64,000 bases of DNA, taken from positions 15,276 to 79,275 of the forward strand of contig CAJMDF010000003.1 of the NCBI GenBank assembly GCA_905212085.1, read 5' to 3'. The DNA is from an uncultured Clostridium sp. Its GTDB lineage: Bacteria > Cyanobacteriota > Vampirovibrionia > Gastranaerophilales > Gastranaerophilaceae. The notes beneath the pieces were generated by a model, which made no database searches, was not told the origin of the DNA, and worked only from the letters and a program-made list of their open reading frames with translations. The position numbers and the translations under genes are program-made. Shown here in pieces: positions 1-9,583 of this stretch; position 1 is the first letter of the stretch; each line of letters starts with the position of its first letter.

Positions 1-567
1 ATTTAATTCTTTGTTTAAAGCAAGTGCTTCAGGTTGACCTTTTGCAACTTTAGCTTTGAAATTGTTATAACTTTCTTTTAATGCAGTATTGTATGTTTTT
101 AGAGCTTCGTTAAAATCTGTTATATCGTAATTTTTATCACTAATTTCGGGCATTTTAGTGACATTGTTATACGTTTCTTCTGATAGAATTTTCCCGTATT
201 TATCTTTAGTCAATTCTTCTAAATCTATAAATAATTTATTTTTTGCAAATGCAGATGAATTATAAGGAGATGGTTTAATTTCTCCGTTTATAATTTCAAG
301 ATTTCCTCCAGGTCCTAATTGGTTACCGTTAAACCCATATAACATTAAAAATTTAATGTATTCTTTGGCTGCATTTCCATATGGAGATCCGATATATGAA
401 TCTCTCCCAAGAGCCGGGAAGCAGGAACCATGAGTAATTACGACTCTTTCTTTGTTTCCTAACGCTTCATAAGCTCTGTTAATTGTATCTTTTAAGCCCG
501 GTTCTTCTTCTTTTGTCGGACGTCTACGAAATGTTATTTGATTATTATTTATCCCTAATACACGCAT
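1..567 (-). CDS. 4-alpha-glucanotransferase-like protein (GH77-like), N-terminal part
   Basis: The frame is open from an ATG at 567 down to base 1 (189 codons), so the C-terminus lies outside the window. The protein starts MRVLGINNNQITFRRRP. It contains THGSCFPALGRDSYIGSPYG, a G-F-N-G-N-Q-L-G-P-G-G stretch, and then SPYNSSAFAKNKLFIDLEEL. The last segment matches the amylomaltase (MalQ) pattern in which a Q-x-L-P/G loop is followed by SPY-x-S-x-S-A-F-A-x-N-P-L-F-I-D-L-E-x-L. That family transfers alpha-1,4-glucan segments between maltodextrins in the cytoplasm during glycogen or maltose metabolism. The catalytic residues would lie in the missing part. The gene follows the 619-2097 gene by about 50 bases on the same strand. 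The ribosome site is weak (GGGG upstream). The family call is by motif only. Confidence 0.68.
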   Translation of the reverse strand, partial: MRVLGINNNQITFRRRPTKEEEPGLKDTINRAYEALGNKERVVITHGSCFPALGRDSYIGSPYGNAAKEYIKFLMLYGFNGNQLGPGGNLEIINGEIKPSPYNSSAFAKNKLFIDLEELTKDKYGKILSEETYNNVTKMPEISDKNYDITDFNEALKTYNTALKESYNNFKAKVAKGQPEALALNKELN

Positions 568-618
568 GTTATTTTTAAACCCCAAATAAAAATTTTTTTG
601 CTGATATGTGAAGTATTA

Positions 619-2097
619 TTAAATTTCTGATATTACTTCAATTTGCGCATTACATCCAATTTCTTCTCTTGATAATACTGTAATATTATTGAGATAGCTG
701 CTCAAAAGAGTAAATATCAAATGTCTAAATTCTAATGGTACAAGTAATTTTGGATTATCAATGTTAAATTGTACCATTTTTTTAGAAATTTTTTCTGCTA
801 AAGTTTCTGCAAAACCTGCATCAATCCGAATGATTGCGTCATCACTTTCATCAAAATTCGGCATAAATTTATCAAGTGTTTTATCTGAAATTTCAAAAGC
901 ACATATTATGCCATCTGAATTTTTGTTGTATTTGCAAATTTGTTTTGAAAGTGAAAGTCTTATTTTTTTTATTAAATCTGATTTTGTAGTTTCTTGAGCG
1001 AAATCATTAATTTTTTCAAATATGTATGTAATATCTTTAATTGATATTTTTTCTCTAATTAGGCTTGTTAAAATAAATCTCAAGTCAGATAAAGAAACAA
1101 AGTCTGGAATTATGTTTGTGACAAGAAAATCATTTGTGTCATTAACGACATCAATATATTTATCTAAGTCTTCATAATCCAGTAAATCATCCACGTATTT
1201 TACTGCACAAAATTCCAAAGCTCTTGCGATAAATTCTGAACCGGAAATGCCGTTTTGCCAGAAATCTTTTGTTTTGTCTTTTTCAATCCAAATAATTTTT
1301 TTGCCTGTTATTTGATCCGTATCTGTTATTGAATTTTTAATTTTTTTATCAAGGTGCAATTCATCTGCAAAGAACATTAAAAATTGAGGATAGACGCAGG
1401 ATTTGAAAACATCTATCCCGCGAATTCTAATTGAAAATTCATAAGGATTAAGGTTTTCATCATCTTTAAATACAATTTTCGGGATAACGAAACCTAATTC
1501 TTCTGTTAATTTTAATCTTGTCTTTACAGTTTCTGCAACAAGTTCTTCTTCTTGAATTTCGCTGTCAGGATCAATGTATCCTAAAATTTCTTCACTTAGA
1601 TGAATTGAGAGTTTTTCTTCTTTAAGTTTTGAGTACATTGCGTCAGGAGAAGTCGCCTTTGCCAGTTTTAATTTTAACTCTTCTAACTCTTTCAAGCCTG
1701 CAGAAATTTTATCATTAAGTTTTTTTCTGTTTACAGATGCAGGTGCTTCTCCTTCAAGTTCTGTTTTAATTTTTGCAATTTTAGCTTTTTGATCTTTTAT
1801 TTTACCTTGAATTTCAAGACAAATTTCATAAGGAGATTGTTCCGGAGAAAGCATTTTTTCCATCTGACTTTTAAATGTTGAAATATTAATTGTATCAGCA
1901 TTTATTTCATTATTAGATGTAGATGCTTCTTTCATAAAAATGCAGTGACAAAGGACTTCTCCATCATCATTTTCAACTTCTTGCATGCTGTATAATTCCC
2001 AATCATTCATTGACATTTCGTTTAATAAATTTTGAAGTTCTTGAGTATTATCACTAGAGCATGTTTTTATTACATACTGCATTTTTTTATTGAACAT
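619..2097 (-). CDS. uncharacterised protein with DUF4177-like N-terminus and coiled coil
   Basis: This 492-residue protein has no recognised catalytic motif. The first ~50 residues (MQYVIKTCSSDNTQELQNLL, then W-E-L-Y-S-M-Q-E-V) resemble the short DUF4177 type of domain, where a W-E-L motif follows a helix. Residues ~95-165 are rich in K, E and L and are predicted coiled coil. The rest is mixed alpha/beta with many D and K residues. No signal peptide or membrane segment is visible. The start is supported by AAGGAG a few bases before the ATG. It lies 11 bases after the uridine phosphorylase gene on the same strand, so the two are probably cotranscribed. The function is unknown. Confidence 0.75.
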   Translation of the reverse strand: MFNKKMQYVIKTCSSDNTQELQNLLNEMSMNDWELYSMQEVENDDGEVLCHCIFMKEASTSNNEINADTINISTFKSQMEKMLSPEQSPYEICLEIQGKIKDQKAKIAKIKTELEGEAPASVNRKKLNDKISAGLKELEELKLKLAKATSPDAMYSKLKEEKLSIHLSEEILGYIDPDSEIQEEELVAETVKTRLKLTEELGFVIPKIVFKDDENLNPYEFSIRIRGIDVFKSCVYPQFLMFFADELHLDKKIKNSITDTDQITGKKIIWIEKDKTKDFWQNGISGSEFIARALEFCAVKYVDDLLDYEDLDKYIDVVNDTNDFLVTNIIPDFVSLSDLRFILTSLIREKISIKDITYIFEKINDFAQETTKSDLIKKIRLSLSKQICKYNKNSDGIICAFEISDKTLDKFMPNFDESDDAIIRIDAGFAETLAEKISKKMVQFNIDNPKLLVPLEFRHLIFTLLSSYLNNITVLSREEIGCNAQIEVISEI

Positions 2098-2108
2098 AAA
2101 ATTACTCC

Positions 2109-2879
2109 TTAGTTTTTATCATTTTCAATTAATATTTTCAATGCTTCAATAGCAGTTTTAATTGCTTTATCAGTATCATGAACAACAGGGTTTTCAAGAT
2201 TGAGTTTTTCTCTTTCTTGATTAGCTACAGTAAGAAATACAGACCCAACTCTTACTTTAAGAAAGTTGCCAACGATAAAAAGAGCTGCAGACTCCATTTC
2301 AGAAGCCAGAGTTCCCATTTTTTTCCAAGCTTCCCATTTGTTTAATAGTTCATAATTTACTGGCATTTTATCTGGTGAGTGTTGACCGTAAAAAGAATCT
2401 TTACATTGAACAACACCTGTATGGTATTCATAATTTAATTTTTTAGAAGCACTTACAAGAGAATTTATGACATCTAAATTCGCAATTGCAGGAAATTCTA
2501 TAGGTGCATATTCTTTTGAAGTCCCCTCCATTCGTATTGCTCCTGTCGCGATTACAATATCGCCGCCTTTTACATTTGTGTCAATTCCTCCGCAGGTACC
2601 GACTCGAATAAATGTTTTAGCTCCGATATTTACTAATTCTTCTAGTGCAATAGATGCAGAAGGACCTCCTATACCGGTAGATGTAACGCTTACTTTTGTC
2701 CCGTTTAAAAATCCGGTATAGGTAGTAAATTCTCGTCTGTCTGCTTTTAATTCCGCATTATCAAAATAAGCTGCAATTTTCTCACATCGTTTAGGATCTC
2801 CCGGTAAAATTACGTATTCACCGACATCTCCTTTGTTAAGTCCGATATGATATTGTTCGCCGTGTTCAGAGTATTTCAT
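2109..2879 (-). CDS. udp: uridine phosphorylase family (PNP/UDP nucleoside phosphorylase)
   Basis: This 256-residue cytoplasmic enzyme should cleave uridine (or a related nucleoside) with phosphate to give the base and ribose-1-phosphate, for pyrimidine salvage. Visible family marks are V-I-L-P-G-D-P-K-R near residue 25 (phosphate binding), STGIGGPSASIALEEL near residues 67-83, RVGTCGGI near 92-99 and the substrate-binding S-E-M-E-S-A-A-L near residue 193. Length and order of motifs are normal for the family. The start has AAGGGA just upstream. It sits downstream of bamA and the skp-like gene on the same strand. Substrate preference (uridine versus purine) cannot be fixed from sequence reading alone, though the Q-x-x-x-x-x-x-G-Q-H-S-P region favours uridine. 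Confidence 0.88.
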   Translation of the reverse strand: MKYSEHGEQYHIGLNKGDVGEYVILPGDPKRCEKIAAYFDNAELKADRREFTTYTGFLNGTKVSVTSTGIGGPSASIALEELVNIGAKTFIRVGTCGGIDTNVKGGDIVIATGAIRMEGTSKEYAPIEFPAIANLDVINSLVSASKKLNYEYHTGVVQCKDSFYGQHSPDKMPVNYELLNKWEAWKKMGTLASEMESAALFIVGNFLKVRVGSVFLTVANQEREKLNLENPVVHDTDKAIKTAIEALKILIENDKN

Positions 2880-2945
2880 TGTTTCCCTTTGAATATTTGT
2901 GAAATTTAGTGCAATTTTTTATAGGACGTATGCAACTGTATGTTG

Positions 2946-3404
2946 TTAAAATTGTCCGCTTTTTAATTTTTGAATTACAAGATCAGAAATATCAACACCG
3001 CCTACAAAAATTACTCTGTAATCTACAATTGCATCAAGCTTTTGTTCTACAAGTACTTGTTTTGTTGCAGCTTGAATTTTGTTATATACTTGTTCTTCTT
3101 TTTGAGCTTTTAATTTCATATAAGCATCTTCTTTTAATTTGAATTCTCTTGCTGTTTGAGCTTCAAAATTTTGTTTTTTTAATGGTGTATCTAAAGCTTT
3201 GTATTGTTTTTCTTTATCTACCATATATTGTTGCATTTCAAGAGCTTTTGCGTCAATTTCTTTTATAGCCTGTTGAGCGAAAGGGAAACCATCTTGAACT
3301 TTTTGATAATCAATGTAACCTACACCTGCAGCATTAGCTTGGTTGCCTAATGTTAAAAATAATCCTGCTGTCATTAAAAGTGCTGCTAATTTGAATTTTT
3401 TCAT
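2946..3404 (-). CDS. OmpH/Skp family periplasmic chaperone
   Basis: This 152-residue protein has a Sec signal peptide (MKKFKLAALLMTAGLFLTLG, with A-N-A-A-G cleavage near residue 26). The mature protein begins VGYIDYQKVQDGFPFAQQA, the standard OmpH start (G-x-I-D-x-x-x-V). A long charged helical segment follows (residues ~45-115), matching the tentacle helices of Skp that hold unfolded outer-membrane proteins. The end, S-D-L-V-I-Q-K-L, resembles the usual D-I-T-x-x-V-I-x-x-L ending. AGGAGG precedes the ATG. It lies 27 bases after bamA on the same strand, the classic pairing, so it should deliver proteins to the BamA machine. Confidence 0.9.
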   Translation of the reverse strand: MKKFKLAALLMTAGLFLTLGNQANAAGVGYIDYQKVQDGFPFAQQAIKEIDAKALEMQQYMVDKEKQYKALDTPLKKQNFEAQTAREFKLKEDAYMKLKAQKEEQVYNKIQAATKQVLVEQKLDAIVDYRVIFVGGVDISDLVIQKLKSGQF

Positions 3405-3431
3405 GTAAATACCCTCCTAAGGATTTTTATA

Positions 3432-5396
3432 TTAATACATTATGTCGCCTACACCAAAAGTAAAGTAACCGCTTCTGCTGCCGTTGTCACCCGGATTTGT
3501 AAGCGGAATACCATAATCGATTGATAATGGCCCCATTCCAGGGATATACAATTTTAACCCGATACCTGCTGATACTGCATAAAGCGGTCTGTCATATATT
3601 CTGTCTGTGATTGATGGGTTGAATATTTTACCTGCATCAGCCCAGACTGTAAATCTTAAATTGTTTAAGAAGTTTATTCTGGTTCTATCTAAGAATGGAA
3701 TTGGTGTTGCAAATTCTGCACTACCCATAATGAATGCATCACCGGTACCTACACCACTCATTTTGAAACCTCTGATAGTGTATGGACCGCCTAATCTATA
3801 TGCCATAACTTCAGGCATGTTATCACCGTGGATTTTACCTCCACCTTTAGCAGTGAATGATAAAGATGATTTCTTTCCGACAGGAATGTATTGTTTAACC
3901 ATACCTGTAAGTTTTCCGTGAGTTTTGTTAAAATCAATAATTCCAAGTTCTTCATCAAATCTTAAACTTGCCATTGTACCTTTTCTTGTAACAGTGGCAT
4001 TGTCTCTTGTGTCATATAATAAAGCAGGGCTAAGTGATAAGAATAATCCGCCTTCCAATTGTTTTGCACGTTCTGAAATAGGAATATTGTATCTAGAATA
4101 TAAATTGCTGATTTTTTTGCCGTCACCTTCGGAGACATCTATATTTTCAAGCCCTAAAGAAAAAGTGCTTGTAACGTGTTTATTGAATTTCATTCTATGA
4201 GCTACAGTTGCTTCTGCTCCGACTCTGCGTTCAATTGCAAGTGGAACTTGGTAAGAACCGAAATCTCTATAGAATACTTTACTCATTAAAGAAGTATCAG
4301 CGTTATAAAAATATGGTTTGAAGTAGCTTAATTCAGCTTGCAAATTCATTCTTCTTTTAATAGAAGAATCATTAAGAATTACACCAGTACCTGCGATACC
4401 GTTTAGGGATAGTCTTTCGTTACGTCCTAAGAAGTTGTTATCTGAAATCCCTACAGATCCAAATACACCTGTAACAGAATCGATACCGCCACCTACTGAA
4501 ATACTTGCAGTTCTTTGTTCTTCAATATTAATTGTAATATCGTATTTGTCAGGATCATCAGTCGGCTCAATTTCTCTTGTGACATCCTTGAAAGCTTGAG
4601 TTGCATATAATCTTACTAAGTCTTCTTTTAGCAAGTTTTCATTGTAAATTTGTCCAGGTTCTGTCAGAATATTTCTTTCAATTACGTAATCTTTTGTTTT
4701 TTCGTTTCCTGAAATTAATATTCTATTTATTGTGCCTTCTTTGATACTGATATTTACAGTTCCGTCAGGATCATCTGATACAGAATCTATTCTTGCCAAA
4801 ATATAACCTTTTGAGCTATAGCAATCTTGTATTTTTGCAATTGCTTCATTAATTTCTGCAATATTTTGAGGCTTGCCTTTCATTGGTAAAAGGTATGAAA
4901 GGATTTCATCTGTAGAAATAACAGTATTACCTTCTATTGTAAAATCTGTAACCGGTGCGTTTTCTTCTAAAACTATTTTCAGAGTAATGCTTCCATCTGA
5001 ATTATTTACCGGGATAGCCTTCATGTTTTCGGTAAAGTATCCGAGTTGGTAAATCGCTTTCAAATCTCGTTGGATTAATTCTCGGCTATATGTATCACCT
5101 TGTTGAAGTTGCATTTGTTGCAGGATTAGAGATTTATCGATTACGTTATTCCCTAAAATTTCAATATTTTTGATAATTTTTTTATTTGAAGTTGAGTCTG
5201 TTTTTTTTACGGTAGCAGTTTCTGTCGGGGTATTATTTTCAAACGCAGGTTGAGCTGCGGCAGGTGCTTGGAGGTCATGTACTTCAGTCGTTTTTTTATC
5301 TCCCCAAAAATTCCCTTTCGCAATACTCTGAAGCGGGCACATTATAACCAACAACAGGGCTATTAAAGATATATATATTTTATTGTTTGATTTCAA
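3432..5396 (-). CDS. bamA: BamA/Omp85 outer-membrane assembly protein
   Basis: This 654-residue outer-membrane protein inserts beta-barrel proteins. It has a signal peptide (residues ~1-27, I-Y-I-S-L-I-A-L-L-L), then a P/T/A-rich linker to about residue 70. Three POTRA domains follow (about 73-147, 148-222 and 223-295). The C-terminal 16-strand barrel starts with A-S-I-S-V-G-G-G-I-D. The conserved loop-6 motif is seen as T-I-R-G-F (V-R-G-F/Y in the family). Three POTRA domains, not five, are usual in cyanobacteria and relatives. No ATG is available at the front; the reading frame begins with TTG. It is followed by the skp-like gene and udp on the same strand. Confidence 0.92.
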   Translation of the reverse strand: MKSNNKIYISLIALLLVIMCPLQSIAKGNFWGDKKTTEVHDLQAPAAAQPAFENNTPTETATVKKTDSTSNKKIIKNIEILGNNVIDKSLILQQMQLQQGDTYSRELIQRDLKAIYQLGYFTENMKAIPVNNSDGSITLKIVLEENAPVTDFTIEGNTVISTDEILSYLLPMKGKPQNIAEINEAIAKIQDCYSSKGYILARIDSVSDDPDGTVNISIKEGTINRILISGNEKTKDYVIERNILTEPGQIYNENLLKEDLVRLYATQAFKDVTREIEPTDDPDKYDITINIEEQRTASISVGGGIDSVTGVFGSVGISDNNFLGRNERLSLNGIAGTGVILNDSSIKRRMNLQAELSYFKPYFYNADTSLMSKVFYRDFGSYQVPLAIERRVGAEATVAHRMKFNKHVTSTFSLGLENIDVSEGDGKKISNLYSRYNIPISERAKQLEGGLFLSLSPALLYDTRDNATVTRKGTMASLRFDEELGIIDFNKTHGKLTGMVKQYIPVGKKSSLSFTAKGGGKIHGDNMPEVMAYRLGGPYTIRGFKMSGVGTGDAFIMGSAEFATPIPFLDRTRINFLNNLRFTVWADAGKIFNPSITDRIYDRPLYAVSAGIGLKLYIPGMGPLSIDYGIPLTNPGDNGSRSGYFTFGVGDIMY

Positions 5397-5475
5397 AAAA
5401 TCTCTACCTTAAAAACTTCAATAATACTATCCTAAAAATATTATATCATAAATTAAAAAAAGTGGAATACGTAAA

Positions 5476-6285
5476 TTAATTTAAACATTTTTTGTAAATA
5501 TCATTTTTATTTAAGCTATATAGTTCGGATAAAATTATTGATATTTCTTTTGCCTTAAAATTTTTTGCTTTTAAAACTGATATTTTTTCTTCTATATCGA
5601 TATTTTCATGTTTATTTTCATCTCTGAATACAAGTCCTACAATTTCACCTTTCAATGTATTACTTTGGAAATATTCAATAATTTTTTCTGTATCATCAAT
5701 TACAATTTCTTCATAAACTTTTGTAAGTTCTCGCCCTATTGCAATTTTTGATTTTGGACGAATTTCTTTTATAATTTCCAAAGTATTTAAAATTCTGTTC
5801 GGGGAATCATAGAATACCAAATCTGTTGTTTTATATTTTTTTAAGATATTTTCAATCTGAGTTTTTGTTCTGGGTAAAAAACCTGTAAATGTAAAGTCTT
5901 CTCCAGCTCTTGGAACTTGAGAAAGAAAAGTTGCAACAGCATTTGCCCCTGCAAGAGCTGTTACTTTATAATTATTTTTTCTTAATTCTTCAACTATTAT
6001 GGCTCCTGGATCACAAAATAATGGAGTTCCTGCATCTGATACAAGTGCAATTTTTTTCCCTTCATTAAGTTGTTTTAGAAAATAATCAATCCGTTCTTTT
6101 TCATTAAATTTATGATAAGAAATACATTTGGTTTTTATATCAAAATGATTAAGTAATTTTTGTGTAACTCTTATATCTTCACAAGCTACGATATCAACTG
6201 TATTTAGAGTTTCTATTGCTCTTTGAGTTATATCTTTAAGATTCCCTATCGGTGTAGGAACTATATAAAAATCATATTCTTTCAT
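5476..6285 (-). CDS. rsmI: 16S rRNA (cytidine-1402-2'-O)-methyltransferase RsmI
   Basis: This 269-residue cytoplasmic enzyme methylates the ribose of C1402 in the decoding centre of 16S rRNA, using S-adenosylmethionine. It is recognised from YIVPTPIGNLKDITQRAIETL-type start (V-P-T-P-I-G-N-L), A-C-E-D-I-R near 35, I-A-L-V-S-D-A-G-T-P near 82-91 and the D-P-G that follows. These are tetrapyrrole-methylase-fold signatures specific to RsmI. The length is typical (about 270-290). It starts 3 bases after the stop of the solute-binding lipoprotein gene. No clear ribosome site is seen, so it may depend on translational coupling to that gene. Confidence 0.93.
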   Translation of the reverse strand: MKEYDFYIVPTPIGNLKDITQRAIETLNTVDIVACEDIRVTQKLLNHFDIKTKCISYHKFNEKERIDYFLKQLNEGKKIALVSDAGTPLFCDPGAIIVEELRKNNYKVTALAGANAVATFLSQVPRAGEDFTFTGFLPRTKTQIENILKKYKTTDLVFYDSPNRILNTLEIIKEIRPKSKIAIGRELTKVYEEIVIDDTEKIIEYFQSNTLKGEIVGLVFRDENKHENIDIEEKISVLKAKNFKAKEISIILSELYSLNKNDIYKKCLN

Positions 6286-6288
6286 AAT

Positions 6289-7422
6289 TTAGTTAAATCT
6301 CGCTTCCATATCTTTTTTTAACTTATCTGTAATTTCTCTATAATCAATAGTTACAGGTGTTGGTTTTGATGTATTTATTATATCTAAAAATATTTTTGCA
6401 TTTTCAGGTTGTTTATTATCCAAAAAATATTTTGAATTCGCAGCATCTTTTCTCGCAGGAACTATTAGACCGCTTTGGGCAAATTTTTCAATGCTTTGTT
6501 TTGAAGATAGATAATTTACAAGTTTAATAGCTTCGGTTTTATGCTTTGAAGATTTTGCAACAGACCAGCCTGATGCATCTAATTGTACAACGCTGCCACA
6601 AGTCCCTTTGGGGAATTGTGCTATGTCCCAATTAAATTTTGCTTCTTCTCTTAATTTTGGTACCATCCAACGTCCTGATAAATACATTCCAAGTTTTTCT
6701 TGCAAAAACATTTGTGCCATTGTTGCACTTGCACTTTCTGATTTTAGAGGTGCTGTATGGTATTTTTTTCTTAAATCGGCATAAAAATTAATTGCATTTT
6801 GACTTTCTTTTTTGTTTATTTCTTCTGGCAAAATGCCGCCACAATTGCTCATAAGATATGGTAGATAAAATAGAGGGTCTTCTTCAAAACTAATTCCAAA
6901 AGTGTTTTTATCTGTTAATTTTTTGCTAATTTCCAGAAAATTGTTGAAAGTCCAATTTTTATCAGGATATTTAATTTGTTTTTTATCAAATAAATCTTTG
7001 TTATAGTAAATTACAAGATTTGAGACATCTCGAGGAATTGCATATAATTTCCCTTTCCAACTTAGAGCTTGAATTGCCTGCGGGTAAAAAATATCATCTG
7101 TTTTTAATTCTTCTAAAAGATTTGCATTTGCATAAATCGGTAAATATAAATTGTTTATAAAAATTACATCAGGGGCTTTATTTGAAGCAAAGAGCAAATG
7201 TATTTTTTGAAAATAATTTTGCGGAATATGCATAAATTCGATTTTTATATCTGGGTTTTCCTTTTCAAATTCTGATAACAGTGGTTTTAAAATGTCAATT
7301 TCTGATTTTGAACCCCAGCTAGCAAATTCAATAGTTGTTTTTGAGTCTTTTTTAGTACAACCACAAAGGCATATGCAGAATATAAAAAGTGTGCATAATA
7401 TTAATTTAATTCCAGCTTTCAC
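6289..7422 (-). CDS. extracellular solute-binding lipoprotein (sugar ABC type)
   Basis: This 377-residue protein has a lipoprotein signal: a hydrophobic stretch (L-I-L-C-T-L-F-I-F-C-I) ending in the lipobox L-C-G-C with Cys at residue ~22. The mature part begins T-I-E-F-A-S-W-G, followed by L-L-S-E-F-E-K-E-N-P-D-I-K-I-E. That is the usual opening of family-1 solute-binding proteins for sugars (MalE/UgpB type). D-V-I-F-I-N-N-L and the later W-S-V-A-K-S-S-K-H-K-T-E-A-I-K-L fit the same family. It should capture a substrate outside the inner membrane for an ABC importer, but no permease or ATPase gene is in the window. It starts with GTG. The substrate is not known. Confidence 0.88.
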   Translation of the reverse strand: MKAGIKLILCTLFIFCICLCGCTKKDSKTTIEFASWGSKSEIDILKPLLSEFEKENPDIKIEFMHIPQNYFQKIHLLFASNKAPDVIFINNLYLPIYANANLLEELKTDDIFYPQAIQALSWKGKLYAIPRDVSNLVIYYNKDLFDKKQIKYPDKNWTFNNFLEISKKLTDKNTFGISFEEDPLFYLPYLMSNCGGILPEEINKKESQNAINFYADLRKKYHTAPLKSESASATMAQMFLQEKLGMYLSGRWMVPKLREEAKFNWDIAQFPKGTCGSVVQLDASGWSVAKSSKHKTEAIKLVNYLSSKQSIEKFAQSGLIVPARKDAANSKYFLDNKQPENAKIFLDIINTSKPTPVTIDYREITDKLKKDMEARFN

Positions 7423-7435
7423 TATTTTTTACCCG

Positions 7436-9481
7436 TTATAATTCTATTAACACACCCATTTTATTATCTTTTACTTCAACAAGTGATTTAAATCCTTCTG
7501 CTTTTACCATGTATACATTTGCATTATCATGTCTTACTTGGATTGGGCTTGTTACATTTTTATCAAATTTTTTCAATACAAATACTTCGTCATTAACTTT
7601 TCCTATTAATGCAGATTTGCCGTCAAGATTTACGATGTAAAAACCTTTGTTATCATCAATATTAAAACCTGATTTTACAATTAGTCCGTTAATATATGAT
7701 GATTTTGTATCATTATGTAATTTTGTAATAGGGTTAGTTTGTTTGGTATTTGATAATGCAGCTCCCTCTTTTTTAGGTAGGGGAATATCAAATTTAGGTG
7801 TAGGTTTATTGTTTGAATTTATTGGATTTGTAATATTTTGTTTAATATCTTTTACTGATTTTTCTTTATCAATAATTGAGAAAAATTCGTCAATAGATGA
7901 CATGATATATTCTGATGGCTTAAATTTCATTTTTATACCCCTATTTTCTACATCTTCTACTTTTAAGTTTGCATCTTTAAGGCTTCTTCTGTTAGAGTGT
8001 AACAAAGAATTTCCTAATTCAATATTTTTTTGTTCATGAAGCGGAATTTCATTTTCGTATTTTTTGAATCTACTTTTAATTTTATTTCTGCTTGTCATGT
8101 CAAGTGATGTCTTATGCGTGTCAAAAGCTTTAAATTTAATTGTTTTTTGAATAGCATCTTCTTCATTATGAATTTCAACAATTTCCGGGTTAATTGTTTC
8201 ATTCGGTTCAGATGCAGCTTCTTCTAGCATTTGTTCAAGAGCTTTCCGTTTTTCATCAATATCATTGTGAACAGGTTCTGCAGGTGTTTTAATAAAAGTA
8301 TAATGTCCTTTGTTATTTGCTCTTGGCACAGGTCTTGCCGCTTCATCCAAATAACGCTGGTATTTTTCTTGCCAAGATAGTTCTGAATTATTTACAATAT
8401 TATTATATTTTACGGTATTTAAAACTGGTGGTCGTTTAGATAATTGCTCAATAAAGGACTCTTTTAATTCTTTTGATTTTATTAATGAGGCTTTTATTAA
8501 TTTAAGCAATACAATTAGACCGAAAACTGGTAATAGACCGTATTTTATCGGTATAGGTAATTTTGAATTTTTAAATGCTATTAGTTTATTTTTGATTTTT
8601 TCTTTTAAAGATAAATTTGTCTCCGCAGGTAATTCACTAATATCTTTTACAGGTTCATTAAAGGTTGTACCTGCTACTGTATTAGTTTCGGAAATATTTT
8701 CTTGTGGAGCTTGTTCAAGTTCTTTTTGTTGTTTTGTTTCTTTAATAAGTTTAGCTAAATATGCTTTTCTTATTTGTCTATCTTTGTTTTCCGGATTGAT
8801 TTCATTTAATTTAATTTCAGGTTTTTCAATTTTTTTGTTTTCTGAAGATTTATTTATTTCTTTTTTTAGTTGGATAAATTGATTTTTTTGAGTTTGTTGA
8901 GGAACGGTATTTATTATAGAATTTTCTTGCTTTTTGTTAATATTTTTATTTTGAACCGCTTTATTTACGGTAACTTCTGTTTTAGGAATGCTTTTTTGAT
9001 TTTGTACATTTGGTTTTGCTATATTATTTTTTACCGCGTTAGCTTGTGCTATAAGTGTTTTGTATTCTTTTTGTTCCGCTGTTACGGGGGCGCTTTTTTG
9101 AGTATTTGTTTTAATATCAAGAGGTTTTGTTGTAATTAATGTAACTTTTGTATAACCTCCGTTTGTATCGTTTATTGTTTTTACATCAACATTTGATACG
9201 AGGTCTTTTACCCCGTTTAGACTTGAACTGCTATAACCATGGCTTTGTACTTTAGGAATAAGGATTACATATTTGTTGTCAGATTTTTTTCTGACAAGAA
9301 CATTATCATTATAGTTAGTAGACGTAAATAATGTTACATCTACAGAATTATTAGAAGACCTTTTTAAATCCAATTGAACAAGGTTATTATTTTCAGCATT
9401 CGCAAATGACTCTGATACAGGTGCGACTGCAAGAGCAAGCAATAATGCTATACCTACTATATTAGATTTTTTTAATGCCAT
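7436..9481 (-). CDS. secreted/membrane-anchored protein with AMIN-like N-terminal domain
   Basis: This 681-residue protein has a signal peptide (residues ~1-28, I-V-G-I-A-L-L-L-A-L-A-V-A-P). The first mature ~100 residues are beta-rich, with V-D-V-T-L-F-T-S and V-K-V-T-L-I-T-T-K-P-L, recalling AMIN domains. Next comes a long K/Q/N/E-rich low-complexity stretch. A second hydrophobic segment lies at about 311-330 (Y-G-L-L-P-V-F-G-L-I-V-L-L), which could anchor the protein. The C-terminal half is charged and ends in a small beta-rich domain (I-D-D-N-K-G-F-Y-I-V-N-L-D-G-K). It is not assigned to a named family. The solute-binding protein gene follows after 13 bases, so they probably share a transcript. 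Confidence 0.72.
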   Translation of the reverse strand: MALKKSNIVGIALLLALAVAPVSESFANAENNNLVQLDLKRSSNNSVDVTLFTSTNYNDNVLVRKKSDNKYVILIPKVQSHGYSSSSLNGVKDLVSNVDVKTINDTNGGYTKVTLITTKPLDIKTNTQKSAPVTAEQKEYKTLIAQANAVKNNIAKPNVQNQKSIPKTEVTVNKAVQNKNINKKQENSIINTVPQQTQKNQFIQLKKEINKSSENKKIEKPEIKLNEINPENKDRQIRKAYLAKLIKETKQQKELEQAPQENISETNTVAGTTFNEPVKDISELPAETNLSLKEKIKNKLIAFKNSKLPIPIKYGLLPVFGLIVLLKLIKASLIKSKELKESFIEQLSKRPPVLNTVKYNNIVNNSELSWQEKYQRYLDEAARPVPRANNKGHYTFIKTPAEPVHNDIDEKRKALEQMLEEAASEPNETINPEIVEIHNEEDAIQKTIKFKAFDTHKTSLDMTSRNKIKSRFKKYENEIPLHEQKNIELGNSLLHSNRRSLKDANLKVEDVENRGIKMKFKPSEYIMSSIDEFFSIIDKEKSVKDIKQNITNPINSNNKPTPKFDIPLPKKEGAALSNTKQTNPITKLHNDTKSSYINGLIVKSGFNIDDNKGFYIVNLDGKSALIGKVNDEVFVLKKFDKNVTSPIQVRHDNANVYMVKAEGFKSLVEVKDNKMGVLIEL

Positions 9482-9546
9482 TTTCTACCGTTATAATTTT
9501 TCCCTATATTTATATATAATACTTTGAGAAAGAAAAAATTGCCACT

Positions 9547-9577
9547 TTGTAAAAAAAATATAATTTTATGTTACAAT
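9547..9577 (+). promoter_or_regulatory. leaderless promoter of era
   Basis: An extended -10 (TG-T-TACAAT, TACAAT at 9572-9577) lies exactly 6 bases before the era ATG at 9584. A TTGTAA at 9547-9552 could be the -35, with a long 19-base spacer. No ribosome site lies between, so transcription would start at or next to the ATG. Confidence 0.55.
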
Positions 9578-9583
9578 TAGTTT